Part shown: piece by piece, positions 24,501 to 35,300 of the stretch
Layout: every line of letters starts with the position of its first letter
Position numbering within the stretch: the stretch's first letter is position 1
Source: Desmodesmus armatus
Taxonomy: Eukaryota; Chlorophyta; Chlorophyceae; Sphaeropleales; Scenedesmaceae
DNA length: 64,000 nucleotides
Reading direction: 5' to 3'
Assembly: GCA_007449985.2 (NCBI GenBank)
Contig: VIIQ02000091.1
Location: 248,001 to 312,000 of the forward strand
Program-made: the position numbers and the translations under genes
The notes under the pieces: generated by a model
Database searches by the model: none
What the model saw: the letters and a program-made list of their open reading frames with translations, nothing else
Told to the model about the DNA's origin: nothing

Positions 24501-26215
24501 GCAGGCGCATGTTGCCACAGCAGACGCAGCAGGTGAGGTTATTTGCATAGCAGCTGCTTCTGGGCTGTGTGACGTTGGCCAGCAATGCGACTCTTGTTGC
24601 AGCGTGGCCCTCTACTATCAGTCATAACCAGCAGGCCCCATGCAGGCACAAGGCAAAGCCTGAAGTATGGTCAGGCACCAGAAGATAAACATCCACTACA
24701 ACACCTCTCCCCACCCCCCAGCTACACATGTATCCTCTCTGCCTAAAACACAAAAAACACACATTAACTGGATGCACTCCCTGTGTCTACGACATGATGC
24801 CACCCCCCTCCTTACCTGGTTGTCTGCCACCTCCAAAGAACCCCCCGCAGCCAGCAGCAGCGCAGCCACTGCAAAGCTGCCCTGGTACAACGCCTTGTGC
24901 ACAGCAGACCTGAACACAACACAGCACAGCACAGCATAGCATATCACACATTACATAGACAGCACATATATAAGACATGGTATGCAGGTGTTGCAGCTGC
25001 CAGGCATTCAGGCAGGCAGCAGGCAATGTGCAAGGCAGGCAGAGTGCACTGGCAGAGATTATGCTTTCAACTGCTCCTGCCACTCCTTGCTACTGGTCTT
25101 TCAACTGCTGCTGCTGCAACAGCACTCCTGCTCTGCTGATGTTGTTACGCCGCTGCTGCACTGCTGCTGCAGCGTCGTCACTACCTCGACTGCAGCTGGT
25201 GCCGCTTCTCCGGTGTGAGCACTGCTGGTAAGCCTGGCAACATGTCAGCACCCACCCAGCACCCAGCACCCAACACCGCTGCAGCATTCGCCATGTGTCA
25301 GCCCTGCTGTTGTTACTGAGTAGAACCACCACCCCCCTTCCCAAGGGTTGTTGTGTTGTTAGCCTAGGGAGCGTGTGGCATCACTGACACGCTGCTGCCA
25401 GTCCGCTGCTGAGGATTGTAGCCCTGTGCTGTGGCTGCGGTAAGGTTCAGCTCACCAGCCTGACTCCCCATCCTGCAGGTTTGCATTTGCTCCAGCACCT
25501 AGCAGCTGAGCCACTGCGTCTGTTGAGTTGCGGTGGACCTGCAGGGCACCCATGAGGCAGCAGGACACACGCATGCAGGGCATGAGGGCAGAGGATCCAG
25601 GACAAACAGTTCGGAATGTTACATCCTTAAGTGGTTGCATTGGCTGAATGCACTCCCTGTGTCTACACACAGCATGGATGCACTGCTTGGGAGGGCAGTT
25701 GCTGACGCAGCAGGGCACCAACCTACTTGGGATGCTGTCAAAGATTTGTGTTGTTTGTGTGTCAGTACACCACATGTAGCTGTGAGACCTAGGCAGATGA
25801 GTGTGCATGCAGTGTTCAGTATGCGGGAGTGGTCATGCATGTTGTGCACAGTTGCCTGCCCACAAGGCAGCAGAGCTACAATGGAAGTTGTGGTGGTTGC
25901 TTGTCTTGGTTGCAGATTGGAGTACCACTGACGCCACCACTGCTAGACCGATAAGAAGACATGCTGGGGAGATGTGCTGCTGCGCAAACTCACCGCCAAG
26001 TGCAGTGGGTATGTCTCGACAGCATTTGGTCTGGATTCAATTCACAGACAGCAGCACAATGGGTCAGGCCGATCCAAGCTGCATGGGAGGCTCAGCGACA
26101 GCAAAATGGTGTGAAGTCACCTGTTGATAAACTTGCCGAATTTTGAGACAGCCTGCTGCAGGATGTGGGGGTCAGAAGCCACAGCTGCACAGAGCACGTC
26201 CACCTCATCCACCAT
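15044..26215 (-). CDS. plant-type ankyrin-RCC1 protein, very large, with Ala/Gln/Ser and RGG-like expansions
   Basis: Exons on the minus strand: 26215-26121, 26030-25994, 25538-25456, 24909-24816, 24483-24264, 23605-23334, 22866-22697, 22348-22125, 21620-20450 (with one frame break), 20188-19556, 19244-18300 and 17935-15044. This gives about 2,270 aa. The start MVDEVDVLCAAVASDP is followed by two ankyrin repeats (YPLHLAVHRNSTDAVAQLL; SAVHKALYQGSFAVAALLL). RCC1 blades come next (NLYSWGNGSNFTLGTG, RLFTFGFGRGGRLGHA, EVFSFGSNKEGRLGY, ELWTWGGNASGQLGYG and more). After these are an EPRTAATLLEYADVASAHL helical block, a KKLQQIEALEQKQQ motif, GGLSMFLSGALE and repeated PLQDIQVEEE-type tails. This order matches the land-plant ankyrin/RCC1 family (Arabidopsis AT3G03790 type, from memory), whose ankyrin-RCC1 part resembles animal IBTK. 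Plant members are about 1,100 aa; the excess here is triplet expansion and an Arg/Gly-rich C-terminus. Molecular role is unknown. Confidence 0.85.
17095..17240 (-). repeat. in-gene duplicated GSSPTA-poly-Ala block with a frame conflict
   Basis: Two near-copies of a block lie side by side in the last exon of the ankyrin-RCC1 gene: GGCAGCAGTCCCACAGCAG, a CAG run, GGTGGTGCAGGGCAG, and TCATCRCTTTCACAGGT. In the upstream copy the sequence between the Ala run and GGTGGTGCA is shorter by a number of bases that is not a multiple of three. The upstream frame therefore runs into TGA at 17116, while the downstream frame is open to 15044. Either an intron removes the first copy (a weak GTGATG donor about 17.24 kb paired with GTGGTGCAG would restore frame), or there is an indel. 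Confidence 0.6.
20800..20876 (-). other. possible 77-nt intron reconciling a frame change in exon 9 of the ankyrin-RCC1 gene
   Basis: The frame in use at 21620 (LTADGEVYQFGHK) differs from the frame in use at 20450 (QRVAGAPRHVAQ). Donor AGTAGTG|GTGAGG at 20876 and acceptor CCAAGAG at 20801-20800 would remove 77 nt and join the frames (phase 1). The alternative is an indel in this triplet-rich stretch. The acceptor is poor, so I hold this loosely. Confidence 0.35.
21815..22174 (-). repeat. four tandem copies of an exon-tail/intron unit, about 100 bp each, in the ankyrin-RCC1 gene
   Basis: The true exon 8 end at 22125 (GCAGCAAAACACCACACCG|GTGAGG) and its preceding GGCAGGCAGCTGATG recur diverged within the next intron. 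The copies lie at about 22021-22068, 21919-21980 (which keeps CACCACACTG|GTGAGGAG) and 21826-21860. Each copy is separated by C-rich spacers. Only the copy ending at 22125 connects to the upstream RCC1 blade and splices in phase to 21620. Confidence 0.8.
23262..23296 (+). repeat. short telomere-like GGTTTAG tract (interstitial)
   Basis: Within an intron of the ankyrin-RCC1 gene the plus strand carries TTTGGGGTTTAGGGGTTTGG and continues GGTTTAGG. This resembles plant/algal TTTAGGG-type telomere repeats but is short and degenerate. It could be a chance G-rich tract or a relic of break repair. Confidence 0.35.
23785..24310 (-). repeat. two intronic partial copies of the exon 5 tail (NLYSWGNGSNFTLGTG) of the ankyrin-RCC1 gene
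   Basis: The real exon end at 24306-24264 encodes NLYSWGNGSNFTLGTG and ends in GTGAGT. A second copy of the tail and donor lies at about 24060-24019 (TCAAACCTGACTTTGGGCAC, then AG|GTGAGTGACC). A third copy of the head lies at about 23815-23785 (reads NMYSWSNG). Both lie inside the intron that follows. Confidence 0.75.
24764..24796 (+). repeat. dispersed repeat copy 1 (GGATGCACTCCCTGTGTCTAC)
   Basis: One of at least four copies of a short dispersed word, consensus GCATTGGCTGGATGCACTCC followed by CTGTGTCTACACACAG. This copy lies next to exon 4 of the ankyrin-RCC1 gene, on the intron side of the donor. The other clear copies are at 25636-25672, 46766-46805 and 46950-46983. All lie in introns of minus-strand genes and in the same orientation. 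Confidence 0.7.
25636..25672 (+). repeat. dispersed repeat copy 2
   Basis: GCATTGGCTGAATGCACTCC followed by CTGTGTCTACACACAGC, in the intron between exons 2 and 3 of the ankyrin-RCC1 gene. It is followed by a second partial ATGGATGCACTGC. Confidence 0.75.
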
Positions 26216-26991
26216 TTTCCTCGCCAAGCCGTCAAGATACGCTGCTGAAGTTTCTCATTAAACCTTTTCAACGTGCTGGGGCGATCACAAGCCAAGATTC
26301 GCCATTGGATGCTGACAGTGATGATGATCTCAGCTTCAACCACACCCCATCACGAAGTCACACGGAACCATCTGCAAGGCTCCATTGAAGTCAGTCAGCG
26401 GGACTAAAACCAAAGCACCAACCTATTGTGGCTGGACTTGTTGCCGCTCACTTTTTTTGGCACCGGTGTCTGTCCAGCTCCTCCAGGCTGGCACACAAGG
26501 TAACACCGCAAACCAGTTTAGCTACAGCTTCCGCAGATATTGTTGCAGCCTCGCACAACCACTTGCAGATACTGCAGTGACACAAGTCCCTACCCCCATC
26601 GCGACCGAAGCCTCTGGCGGGCTCTGTCAGTGCATTTCCCTTCACCCTGCCGTCACAAAGGTGTGTGCTGTTATTATAGTGTGCTTTGCGGTAGCACACG
26701 CACGTCTGGCGTTCATCTGCTGCTGCTGGGTCACCCATCCACCCACACTCACATTGAATTGCTGCAGCCAGCCTCGACCAGTGCCACAACACAACGCATC
26801 ATGCTGATAAACTCACCCTCTAGAATTTGCCCTCATCCTGTGCATGCATTGCTGCAGGCTTTCAGGTACCACCACCAGCAACAGCGCAGCAAAAACCGTG
26901 CCCTCACTGTGCAGCCAACCAGGCAGCAGGACAGACAAACAGCAGCGCCGGTGCTGCTGCCTCTCCCAGCACCAGCAGCAGTAACACACCC
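26216..26991. promoter_or_regulatory. head-to-head intergenic region, ankyrin-RCC1 gene / methyltransferase gene
   Basis: The two genes start at 26215 (-) and 26992 (+), leaving 776 bp that must contain both promoters and 5' UTRs if the chosen starts are right. I see no TATA box or other defined element. The methyltransferase frame is open back to 26827, so part of this interval may be coding. Confidence 0.45.
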
Positions 26992-29133
26992 ATGGTCTCT
27001 CCTCGCAAATACAACCATTGCAACGGGCACGGCAAGCACTGGCGTGCGGATGAAGACCCAGTCACCCGCCTGGCTGCCACCCTGCACCGCATGCCCTCCA
27101 CATGCACAGCGGCAACAGTAGCCATGGTGTGCACGACAGTGCTGCTGCTACTGTTGCACCCTGGGGTACGATACCACGCTAATGAAGCAGCAAAGGCGGC
27201 CCTTACCACTGGGGGCTCCCCACACAACAGCGGCGGCGCCTACTTGCGTGTCAGCAACGATAAGAAGGGGTTTTGCAGGGTGGAGTACACCGTTAAAACC
27301 TGGGACGGCAAGAACGCGCCGGTCTGTGACCCCACCCTGTGTTACGGCAGTGAGAAGCTGCCGGTTTTGCAGAATGTGCAGCAAGGCAACACCCGCCGCT
27401 GGTCTGCATTCCATGAGTCAGCCTACATGAAGCTGTTCAATAACAAACAGATTGATGGCTGGCTCAAGGTAAGGGAGGAGTAAAGTTGTTAGATTCACAG
27501 TAGGGTTGACAGTAGGGTTGGGATACAGTAGGGTAAGGGAGGACTGTGAGGAGGGCAGCAGTGCACCTAGGCATGAGCATGATTCTGCCCCAGCTGCCAA
27601 CACTGCAGCATCGCAGCTGGGTGCTATGCAGCAGTACTGCTGTTAGTATGGCGAGGCCACCAGCAGCATCAGACAAGGCACATTTAGTTGAGGACGATGT
27701 GCCGGCAAGCAGGTGGGGCAGCGCCACTCACACATGGTCAGCTCATCCTGTTGGCTTGTACCATGCATCTGCATCTGTTCATCTGCTCTTTGTTCCTCAA
27801 ACACTGGGGTGCCCTTGTTCCTCAAGCTGCTGCAACCCAAACCCTTGCCGCCCTTACCACCGTCCTTGTTCTGCACTACCCTGGTCACTGACATCATACC
27901 GCCCTTCCTGTCTGTCGTCTGCCCGTTGTGTTGACAACCACAGCCCCGTCAGATCGCCTTTGTGAAGGCGTTCACAGCCAAGCAGCACGAGCTGGGCATC
28001 TTTGGCAGTGTGGGTGAGATTGGGGTGCACCACGGCAAGTTCCTGATCCCCATCATAGGCAATGCACTGGCTGCTGAACCCGCGGTGGCCTTGGACCTGT
28101 TTGAGGACCAGAGCAGCAACGTGGACGTGTCAGGTGAGAGACAACAACACACTTTGTTGAGAAGATTGAGGTTTTTGGGCCTGTAGGGTTTGGATTTGAG
28201 GTCACCCTAAACTCCCCTATTGTGTAGAAGGGGTCACGGTGTGCTGCACTGGTGTTGATACAGTGTGCTTGTGCGGCTTCAAGGCTGCTACCAGGCAAGC
28301 TGGATGTTGCATCCTTACTTTACTGTCGGCGGAAGGGGTCTGTGGGGACTTGCCGGTAGCATCAATGAAGGGGGCACGAGGGCAGCAAGTGCAGCCAATC
28401 GGTGCCCGCTGCAATGGCTGTGCAGGTTGGACTGGGCCATCAAAACAGAGGCCTGCAACATGCAACGACACGCACCATTGCAATGCTGCACAGCAAGCAG
28501 TTGGTGTTGATGAGGAACGTCGTCGCAAATGCAGGCATGGCCTGTGCCCTCTGACCTGCGCCATCCTTGAAGCTGCTCTTATGACAGCGTGATCCCGCCA
28601 AAGCTGACGCTCGTGTCATGCTGTGCTGTGCTGTACTGTGCTCTGTCCTCACCACAGGTCGTGGCAGCAAGGCGCACCTACTGCACAACCTGGAGCGCTC
28701 AGGCATCCCCGAGAACAGCCTCACCCTCATGCCAGGCAACTCAATGCTGCTCAGCGCCAAGAACTTCACTGCGCGAGGCTTCCCGCAGTTCCGGCTGCTG
28801 TCAGTCGACGGCGGTCACACTTTGGAGATCACTCTCCATGACATGATGGTGGCGAGCTGCCTTGTGCGTGACGGAGGTATCGTCGTGCTGGACGATTTCC
28901 CCAACCCGCAGTGGCTGGGTGTTGCTGAGGCGCTCGCGCACTTCACGCATGCGCAGGACAGGTTGGTGCCTTTCCTGCACGGAGCCAACAAAGTGTGGTT
29001 CACCACGCCAGGACACGTCCACGTGTACCAAGACCTCATGGCCAGCAACCCCACCGTGTTCACTTGCAGCAAGGATCACGCGTCCAAGCAGACCCTAGCA
29101 GGGTACAAGCTGTGCTGGACAGGGTATAATTGA
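26992..29133 (+). CDS. membrane-anchored class I SAM-dependent methyltransferase (Methyltransf_24-like)
   Basis: Exons 26992-27468, 27953-28133 and 28658-29133 (TGA) splice in phase to 377 aa. Residues about 39-57 (ATVAMVCTTVLLLLL) form one membrane helix after a short N-terminal tail, typical of a type II Golgi/ER anchor. The catalytic part has motif I EIGVHHGKF (about 181-189), then ALDLFEDQSSNVDVSGRGS, LLSVDGGHT (about 267-274) and GGIVVLDDFPNPQWLGV. These are hallmarks of the small Rossmann methyltransferases that use the VDG-H and LDD signatures. The substrate cannot be read from sequence; the lumenal anchor makes a glycan or small-molecule target plausible (inference). The frame is open upstream to 26827 (another Met) and the next Met is at 27091. 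I chose 26992 because it precedes the helix by about 38 residues. Confidence 0.82.
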
Positions 29134-30136
29134 GTGCTGTTTGATCATCTGCCATGGACATGATCGTGATCAGCACTCTGCGGTTGTGCATGCAAGTGTG
29201 TGCGCTTGTACATGCATGTCTGTGCTGTTGTGCATACAGCAGCTTGCATCAGCAGCTTCGTTGCATATATTGGGTACGCAGCACAGCATGCTGCATGCCT
29301 TGATTGGAGTGGATTGGAGGCGATGCCTTTGCGTGCACCGTATGTGTGTGTATATGGCAGTGGCGTCGCCCCCTGTGCTCTCTGTAGCCCCCTGTGTGGT
29401 GGCGCCTTGTACATGCCTACTAGGGGTAGTACCCCTGTGTTTCCATGAAAGTGATGCCGCACCAAGCCTCCTACATTGGCGTTGGTGCGGATGGACAGCT
29501 TTGAACTCAACCCACACAACAAACAGTGGTTACAATGGCACTGCCGTTGCAGTGGCTCAGTGGTGTATGCGGGGGCCGGCTGCAGAAGGCTTTAGAGTTG
29601 TCAACATGTAGACAGTTGTGTGCATACCCTTGCAGCCATGTGCCCTCACTGTGCCACCAAGTCTTCCTCAAGGCAGGCTGCGCAGCAAACATATGCATTG
29701 CCGCATGCCATCCCCAGTGTTGGGTGACTGCGTTGGCACCTGGAGCACACTGCTCTGAGAGTGTTGCAGCGTCACATGGTTGCCCTGCTTGACTCGCATG
29801 TGTTGACTTAGAGGATATTCAGTTCGTGTGTGTCTTTGCGGTCTGGTGGGTGTTATGGCGGGGTTCAGGCGCCTAGCCGCCTTGTGTGTCCCAAAGAGTG
29901 ATCAGCCACACAGAGTGAGAGTGACAATCCTGGCCTGCGTGCAGCCTGTCTGCATAGTCAGGCTGTTGCCTGGCCAGCCCAGGGAGCTAGCGCTCTCCTG
30001 CATGCATGCCATGGCTGTCATGCCCATTGGCATACACCCAGCTGGTAACCCCCTCCATGCCCTCGGGCTGGAGGGGTCAGGTGGGGTGTGTGGTAGTCTA
30101 GCATGCTAGACATGCACACCCCTCAGCCTTAACTTG

Positions 30137-30176
30137 ACGCCAGTTCAACTGGCGTTGGTGAACAAGTTGTTCACCA
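30137..30176. repeat. two adjacent short inverted repeats (hairpins)
   Basis: ACGCCAGTTCAACTGGCGT (30137-30155, arms of 9) is followed directly by TGGTGAACAAGTTGTTCACCA (30156-30176, arms of 10). Each has a one-base centre. They lie between convergent genes, close to where strand composition switches. They could act in transcript 3'-end formation or be a relic of a small mobile element; no T-run follows. Confidence 0.85.
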
Positions 30177-30416
30177 TAGGCGTATACGTACTATGTAGTT
30201 ACTTCCTTACCTACTTAATCACTCACCCAGCTGGATGTGCAGCTGCATGGGATGTAGGTTGAGCTGCCCGCGGCTGTGGGTTGCAACAGCGACAGCGCTG
30301 TGTAGTGTATGCACGTGAGTGTTGCTGCCTGCATAGTGTGGATCGGCAAGGGCAGTGTGGGCAGCAGTTGCGAGGCAACACAGATGCTTTATGCGAATTG
30401 CGCTGCTTCCAGATTG

Positions 30417-30945
30417 CAAGGTTGATGCATTTACCCAGCAGGCTTGTGCTGCGATGGGCGTTGATACCATGCTTGCATTGTGGATGCATTTCCCAGCAGG
30501 CTTGTGCTGCAATGGGCCCTGATACTATGCTTGCAAGGTTGATGCATTTACCCAGCAGGCTTGTGCTGCGATGGCCCTGATACTATGCTTGCAAGGTTGA
30601 TGCATTTACCCAGCAGGCTTGTGCCGCGATGGGCCCTGATACTATGCCTGCAAGGTTGATGCATTTACCCAGCAGGCTTGTGCTGCGATGGCCCTGATAC
30701 TATGCTTGCAAGGTTGATGCATTTACCCAGCAGGCTTGTGCTGCAATGGGCCCTGATACCATGCTTGCATGGTTGATGCATTTACCCAGCAGGCTTGTGC
30801 TGCAATGGGCCCTGATACTATGCTTGCAAGGTTGATGCATTTACCCAGCAGGCTTGTGCTGCAATGGGCCCTGATACCATGCTTGCATGGTTGATGCATT
30901 TACCCAGCAGGCTTGTGCTGCGCTTGGCCCTGATACCATGCTGAA
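30417..30945. repeat. minisatellite, unit 58-59 bp, nine copies
   Basis: Each unit reads GATGCATTTACCCAGCAGG, CTTGTGCTGCRATGGGCCC, then TGATACYATGCTTGCAAGGT. Copies start near 30423, 30481, 30543, 30598, 30657, 30715, 30774, 30833 and 30892. The first two lack part of the junction and the third and fifth carry small deletions (GATGGCCCTG). Copies 6-9 alternate two variants (ATACCATGCTTGCATGG and ATACTATGCTTGCAAGG), suggesting expansion as a dimer. No continuous reading frame is meaningful. Confidence 0.95.
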
Positions 30946-32379
30946 TAGCTGTACCCTCTGCTTGAGTAGGAGTAGCAACAGTAGTTCATGAGCTGTGTGT
31001 TGGCAGAAGGGTGTAACAGAGATCTGTTCTAGATTATCAACCCTGTACAAAAGCTGGCAAGCCTTTGGCAAGCTGTTTGTCAGCCTTGCAGGACTGGATA
31101 ATGAAGGAGAAGATGTCGTGCTGTCCCCAGCGCGGCGGTGTCCCCTGCTGCCTACAAGTCCATCTAGATCAACATCTTGATCTGGCCACAGCATGGTGCG
31201 CAACCCTGTAACATGCTGTACTGCATCAGCTTGTAGTTGGGCCGAGCACAGCAGCGTTCGGAACGTCAGTGCGCTTCTTCAAGCTCAACTGATAGAGCCC
31301 GATGCTTGTGCGTGTGTGTGGTGACGTTGCCTAGGGTGAGTGTACCATGCATCTTACCAGCCACCTGGCCCCAAAACACAGACAGTGCTGCCCAATCGCT
31401 TTATCAGAATGCACCACACTTCATTGCAGTGTGCTGCTGCTGCCACCCCACAACCAGAATGAATCACACCATAGAATCAGCTGCCTCAAGGGTCACAGTG
31501 GTTGCCTCAGGCCAGTTGTACTTGACCACGTGAACATGTGCCGTCACAGCAGCAGCCATGCTGTTGCATCGGACTCGCAGAACAAAAAGCCACCCTCACA
31601 CACAGCATCACACCTGACAGCTTTGCCGCCCTGCTAGCAGGGGCCACCACAAACCACACGACAGTGCATACGCCAATTCAAGATGTTGAACCACTTGCAT
31701 ACCACAGCTCTGCTGACGTGCATGTAAATGGGTTGTGCACACCGAGTAGGCACAGGTACAACCAGTGCTGTACGGCCTCATATACTTTGGCGCCCCGTCC
31801 ACCAATACAGACGACCTCGGGTACCATGCATGCTGAACAACCCCTCCCCCTGCTTCTGCTGCTACCTGCAAGTTGTTCGTACAAAGAAGACCTCAGACCT
31901 TTCAGAAACCATGCACACACACCACACACTGCTGCAGCACAGTCAGCATCCCACACAAGACCCCGGCAGCCTTCCCTGCATGCGCACATGCTGCCCATCT
32001 CTACTTCTCAACAGTGACCGCCTACCACACACAGCACACCACCTCACAAGACCCAAGGTGTGCTGCTGAAGCCGACCATGCCAACCAGCTCTGCAGGAGA
32101 AGGGGGAGGTGTGCCGCTGTCACCCATCACCGCAGCTGCTGCAGTGAGAGGACATCCGCCCGCCTGCAGCGCGGCCTGACACACAACTAGAACTGCGCAG
32201 TCCTAGCCCATGACGGCTGTCCCTTCTCAGCAAGCGAGCACCTGCACTGCAGCGCGTACAGGAACGTCCAAGGTCCTCCAATCCGCACACACGATAAAAA
32301 AGCACTGCAAACCTTTCTACACGCCGCCTGGCAAGCCAGCATCTGCCTTGGTGCACAACAACCACCCACACACACCCTC

Positions 32380-35300
32380 CTAGAACCAGCCCTTCTTCTG
32401 CTTGCTCTGCGCGCTGCTGCGCTGCAGCTCGTCCATCGCCGCCTGCTGTGCCGCCTCCGCAGCCCTGAGTGCAACCTCAGCCTCCCTCAGAGCAGCAGAA
32501 GCAGCACTGCCACCCTTACCACCATGGCCTGCATGCGCATGCACAGCCGCCGCCGGCACCGGTGCAGCCTCCAGTGCTGCCGGTGCTGCTGCAGCAGCCG
32601 CCGCCGCCCCTGACGCCTTCTTGCCGTGTCCGCGCTCACCAACAACCTTCTTCTTGAGGCTACTGCTGCCGTCCCTGATCGCGTCCGACATCTTGGTGCG
32701 GTCGAAGTTGTGGTGTGCGGCAAAGGCGATGGCGGCTGCGGGCACCACTGAGGCGACCAGGAAGCGCAGCAGGCGGCGCTGTATGCGTGTGAGGAAGGGT
32801 GTTGAGAGGTGCCTGTGGCGCCAGTCCTCATAGCGCTGGCGCTTGGCCACCACAATCTCCTCAAGAGCCTCTGCCATCAGCAGCGACCTAGCAGTACAAA
32901 GAGCGAGAGTGAGAGTGAGTTAGTCAGCAACAAAAAAGATGACTAATCAGTCACTACTAGGGTATCGACCTTTAGCATCCATACGAGAGATGAAACGCCG
33001 TCTGCCACGAGGATGGGCGCCTGGTCATAGGCAGGCGATGATCTTATGCATACGGCTACTAGCATCTTGCGCATGCTCACTACCCGGTCCCTGCAGCTGC
33101 TGCTCAGTGCCAGTGCATGACGAACAGCTGACAGCACCAGACTGACTGTGAACTGTGCAGAACTGACAAATCACCGCTGGATAGCTGACAGGGCCAGCCG
33201 AAGGAAAAGCCACAAGCTGCTGACCTGAGAAACAGCAGGTCACTGTGGTCTGGGTTGAATGCCTCTGCAGTGCCCCACTTGTAGCTGCGTTCAGGCCAGT
33301 AGGTGGGCGGGTCATCGCCCAGGGCCTCCTGCAGGACCACACAGCAGCACACAAGGGTTCACCTCACACTTTTTTTGGTTTTACCAAGGGGGGGGGGGGG
33401 CTCCCACTGGCTGGCCGCACACAGCGCAATCAGGCGAACCCTATTGCCGGGGGCCCGAGGCAGAGCTTCACTTCAGACTTCAATCTCACTGCACTTTGCA
33501 GCACTGGCTGCTTACGACTCAGGACCAGCAGCAGCGCATGCAGCGCTTGGCTCTCAGACTGTACCACACGTACAGGACCAGGTGCCCCAGTCAGTCACAA
33601 CAGCACTCAAGCAGAGGTGGGCACAACATCCTCGCCGACACATGAGGCCGCCTGGACCATCTTCAGGGGATGAATAGAATGAGAGCTGTGCGGCAGCAGC
33701 TGCCCACCCTGGTACTGCAAGGCGTGTAGGCAGGGGGCCCAACGTGTGCACGCGTGCTCAGCTCAGCCAGGCAACATGCAGACTGTGCGTGCCAAATGCA
33801 CTGCAGGGGGGGATGCTGACTCATGCAGCCGTACCTGGTTGATGTCATTGCTGGCGATGACTACAAAAGGCGGGATGTTTGTTGCCGCACTGCTGGGCAG
33901 TCCTGCACGCTCCAAGGTGGCACCGCTGAAATTGAACATCTCAATCTTGCCACGAACGCCGGCTAGCACTGCGCGATGAACAACACACACATCTGGTCAT
34001 CATGACATCAACATCATGTACCTGCTGAATGCAATGCAGCTCATGTGTTCAACACATGTGCAGCATGTGCACACAAACAGCTAATAGATCCAGCAAGCGA
34101 GTCATTTGGCAGCCTCACGATATAGGACCTGTGGCACGCCAGGATACATTACACCGCTGCTCTCCCTTCCTCAAGGGCGAACCATCATGCCCCTGACATC
34201 CGCACCCCCCACCCCCCGTAGGGCTGATCCACCAACGTCCATGACATGCTTTCTCAGGTGGTGTGCAACCCGCACAGTGCAGAGCAAGGCTCGTGCTGCC
34301 ACATTATCTGAAACATCACCGCCACCGCTCACTTGGGTTCTGCAGCCTGTTGACCACCTCCTGCCTGAAGCGCTGCGCCTCGTGGATGGTCATGGTGTCC
34401 GCCTTCATGATGACGGGGATGATGGGCACGTGCTTCGACAGCTCAGCCATGTACCTGGGTGAGGGAACGACCAGTGTTGCTGATTGAGGCGGAAAGGCGG
34501 AGTGCAGGTGGAATTTGGCCCTCACAACAGGTCTACTTTGCCTCCAACTGCCTCTAACCGTCAAGCCTTTGCCTTGGGGAGGCGGAATCCCACTCAAACC
34601 TATCAGCAACACTGGGAACGACAGCAACACACAGTGGGCACTCAGACCAGGCACAGGTGCAAGGGAGTTCACACAAGCCGCCGAATCTTGCCACCAAGCA
34701 GTGCTGATATCAGCCAATACCAGTCTGGAGTTGTGCAGCCGCAGCCGCGCCGCAGCCGAGGCCGTCAGACCTGCGACTGGGGCTGACATGTATGACAGGC
34801 AGATAGCTTGCTTGCAACACACCAGCCAGGCGGGACCATATGGGCCTCGTCGCACACTTTGTTGATGTGCCTCATAGATTGCTTGCATGTGACTTGCATG
34901 TTCATAGTATGCTAGCTACACATGTATTCCATGTGCCACTCACCGCACGTCGTTCTGTCGCAGCCTGTGAGGGGGCAGGCAGTAGAGGCACACGTCCATC
35001 CGGGGGTCCTCAACATCAATCAGGTCAACACACCTGCACACAGCAGCAACAGAAGCAGCACCAGTAAAGGATAAGGCGGCACCAGCAGCACTACCAGCAG
35101 CAGAAGCAGCAATGGGTGATGACAGCTTGAGACAGGGTCAAGCTGGGATCCCTCCCTGACTGTCATGTCTTACCAACAAGGTGCCGTGACGGCTCACTCT
35201 GCCAAATGCAAGGGTGACTTTGCTGCCGGGCCTCCCTGGCACCGTGTACTCAACCAGTGCGGCTGTTCTTGCCTGACTTGCTTTGTCTATGCAAAAGCTA

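Larger units (their letters stand above)
29134..32379. other. 3.2-kb non-coding stretch between convergent genes, with hairpins and a minisatellite
   Basis: No exon is supportable. The plus strand is GT-rich from 29.1 to about 30.3 kb (as if the sense strand of the upstream gene's 3' UTR) and CA-rich from about 31.3 to 32.35 kb (as if the antisense of the septin 3' UTR). The switch falls at the hairpin/minisatellite block. See the separate entries at 30137 and 30417. Confidence 0.6.

Noticed and set aside
30219..31203. Short ORFs over the 58-bp minisatellite as coding repeats
   Set aside because: Frames shift with unit-length changes and there is no splice or start context.
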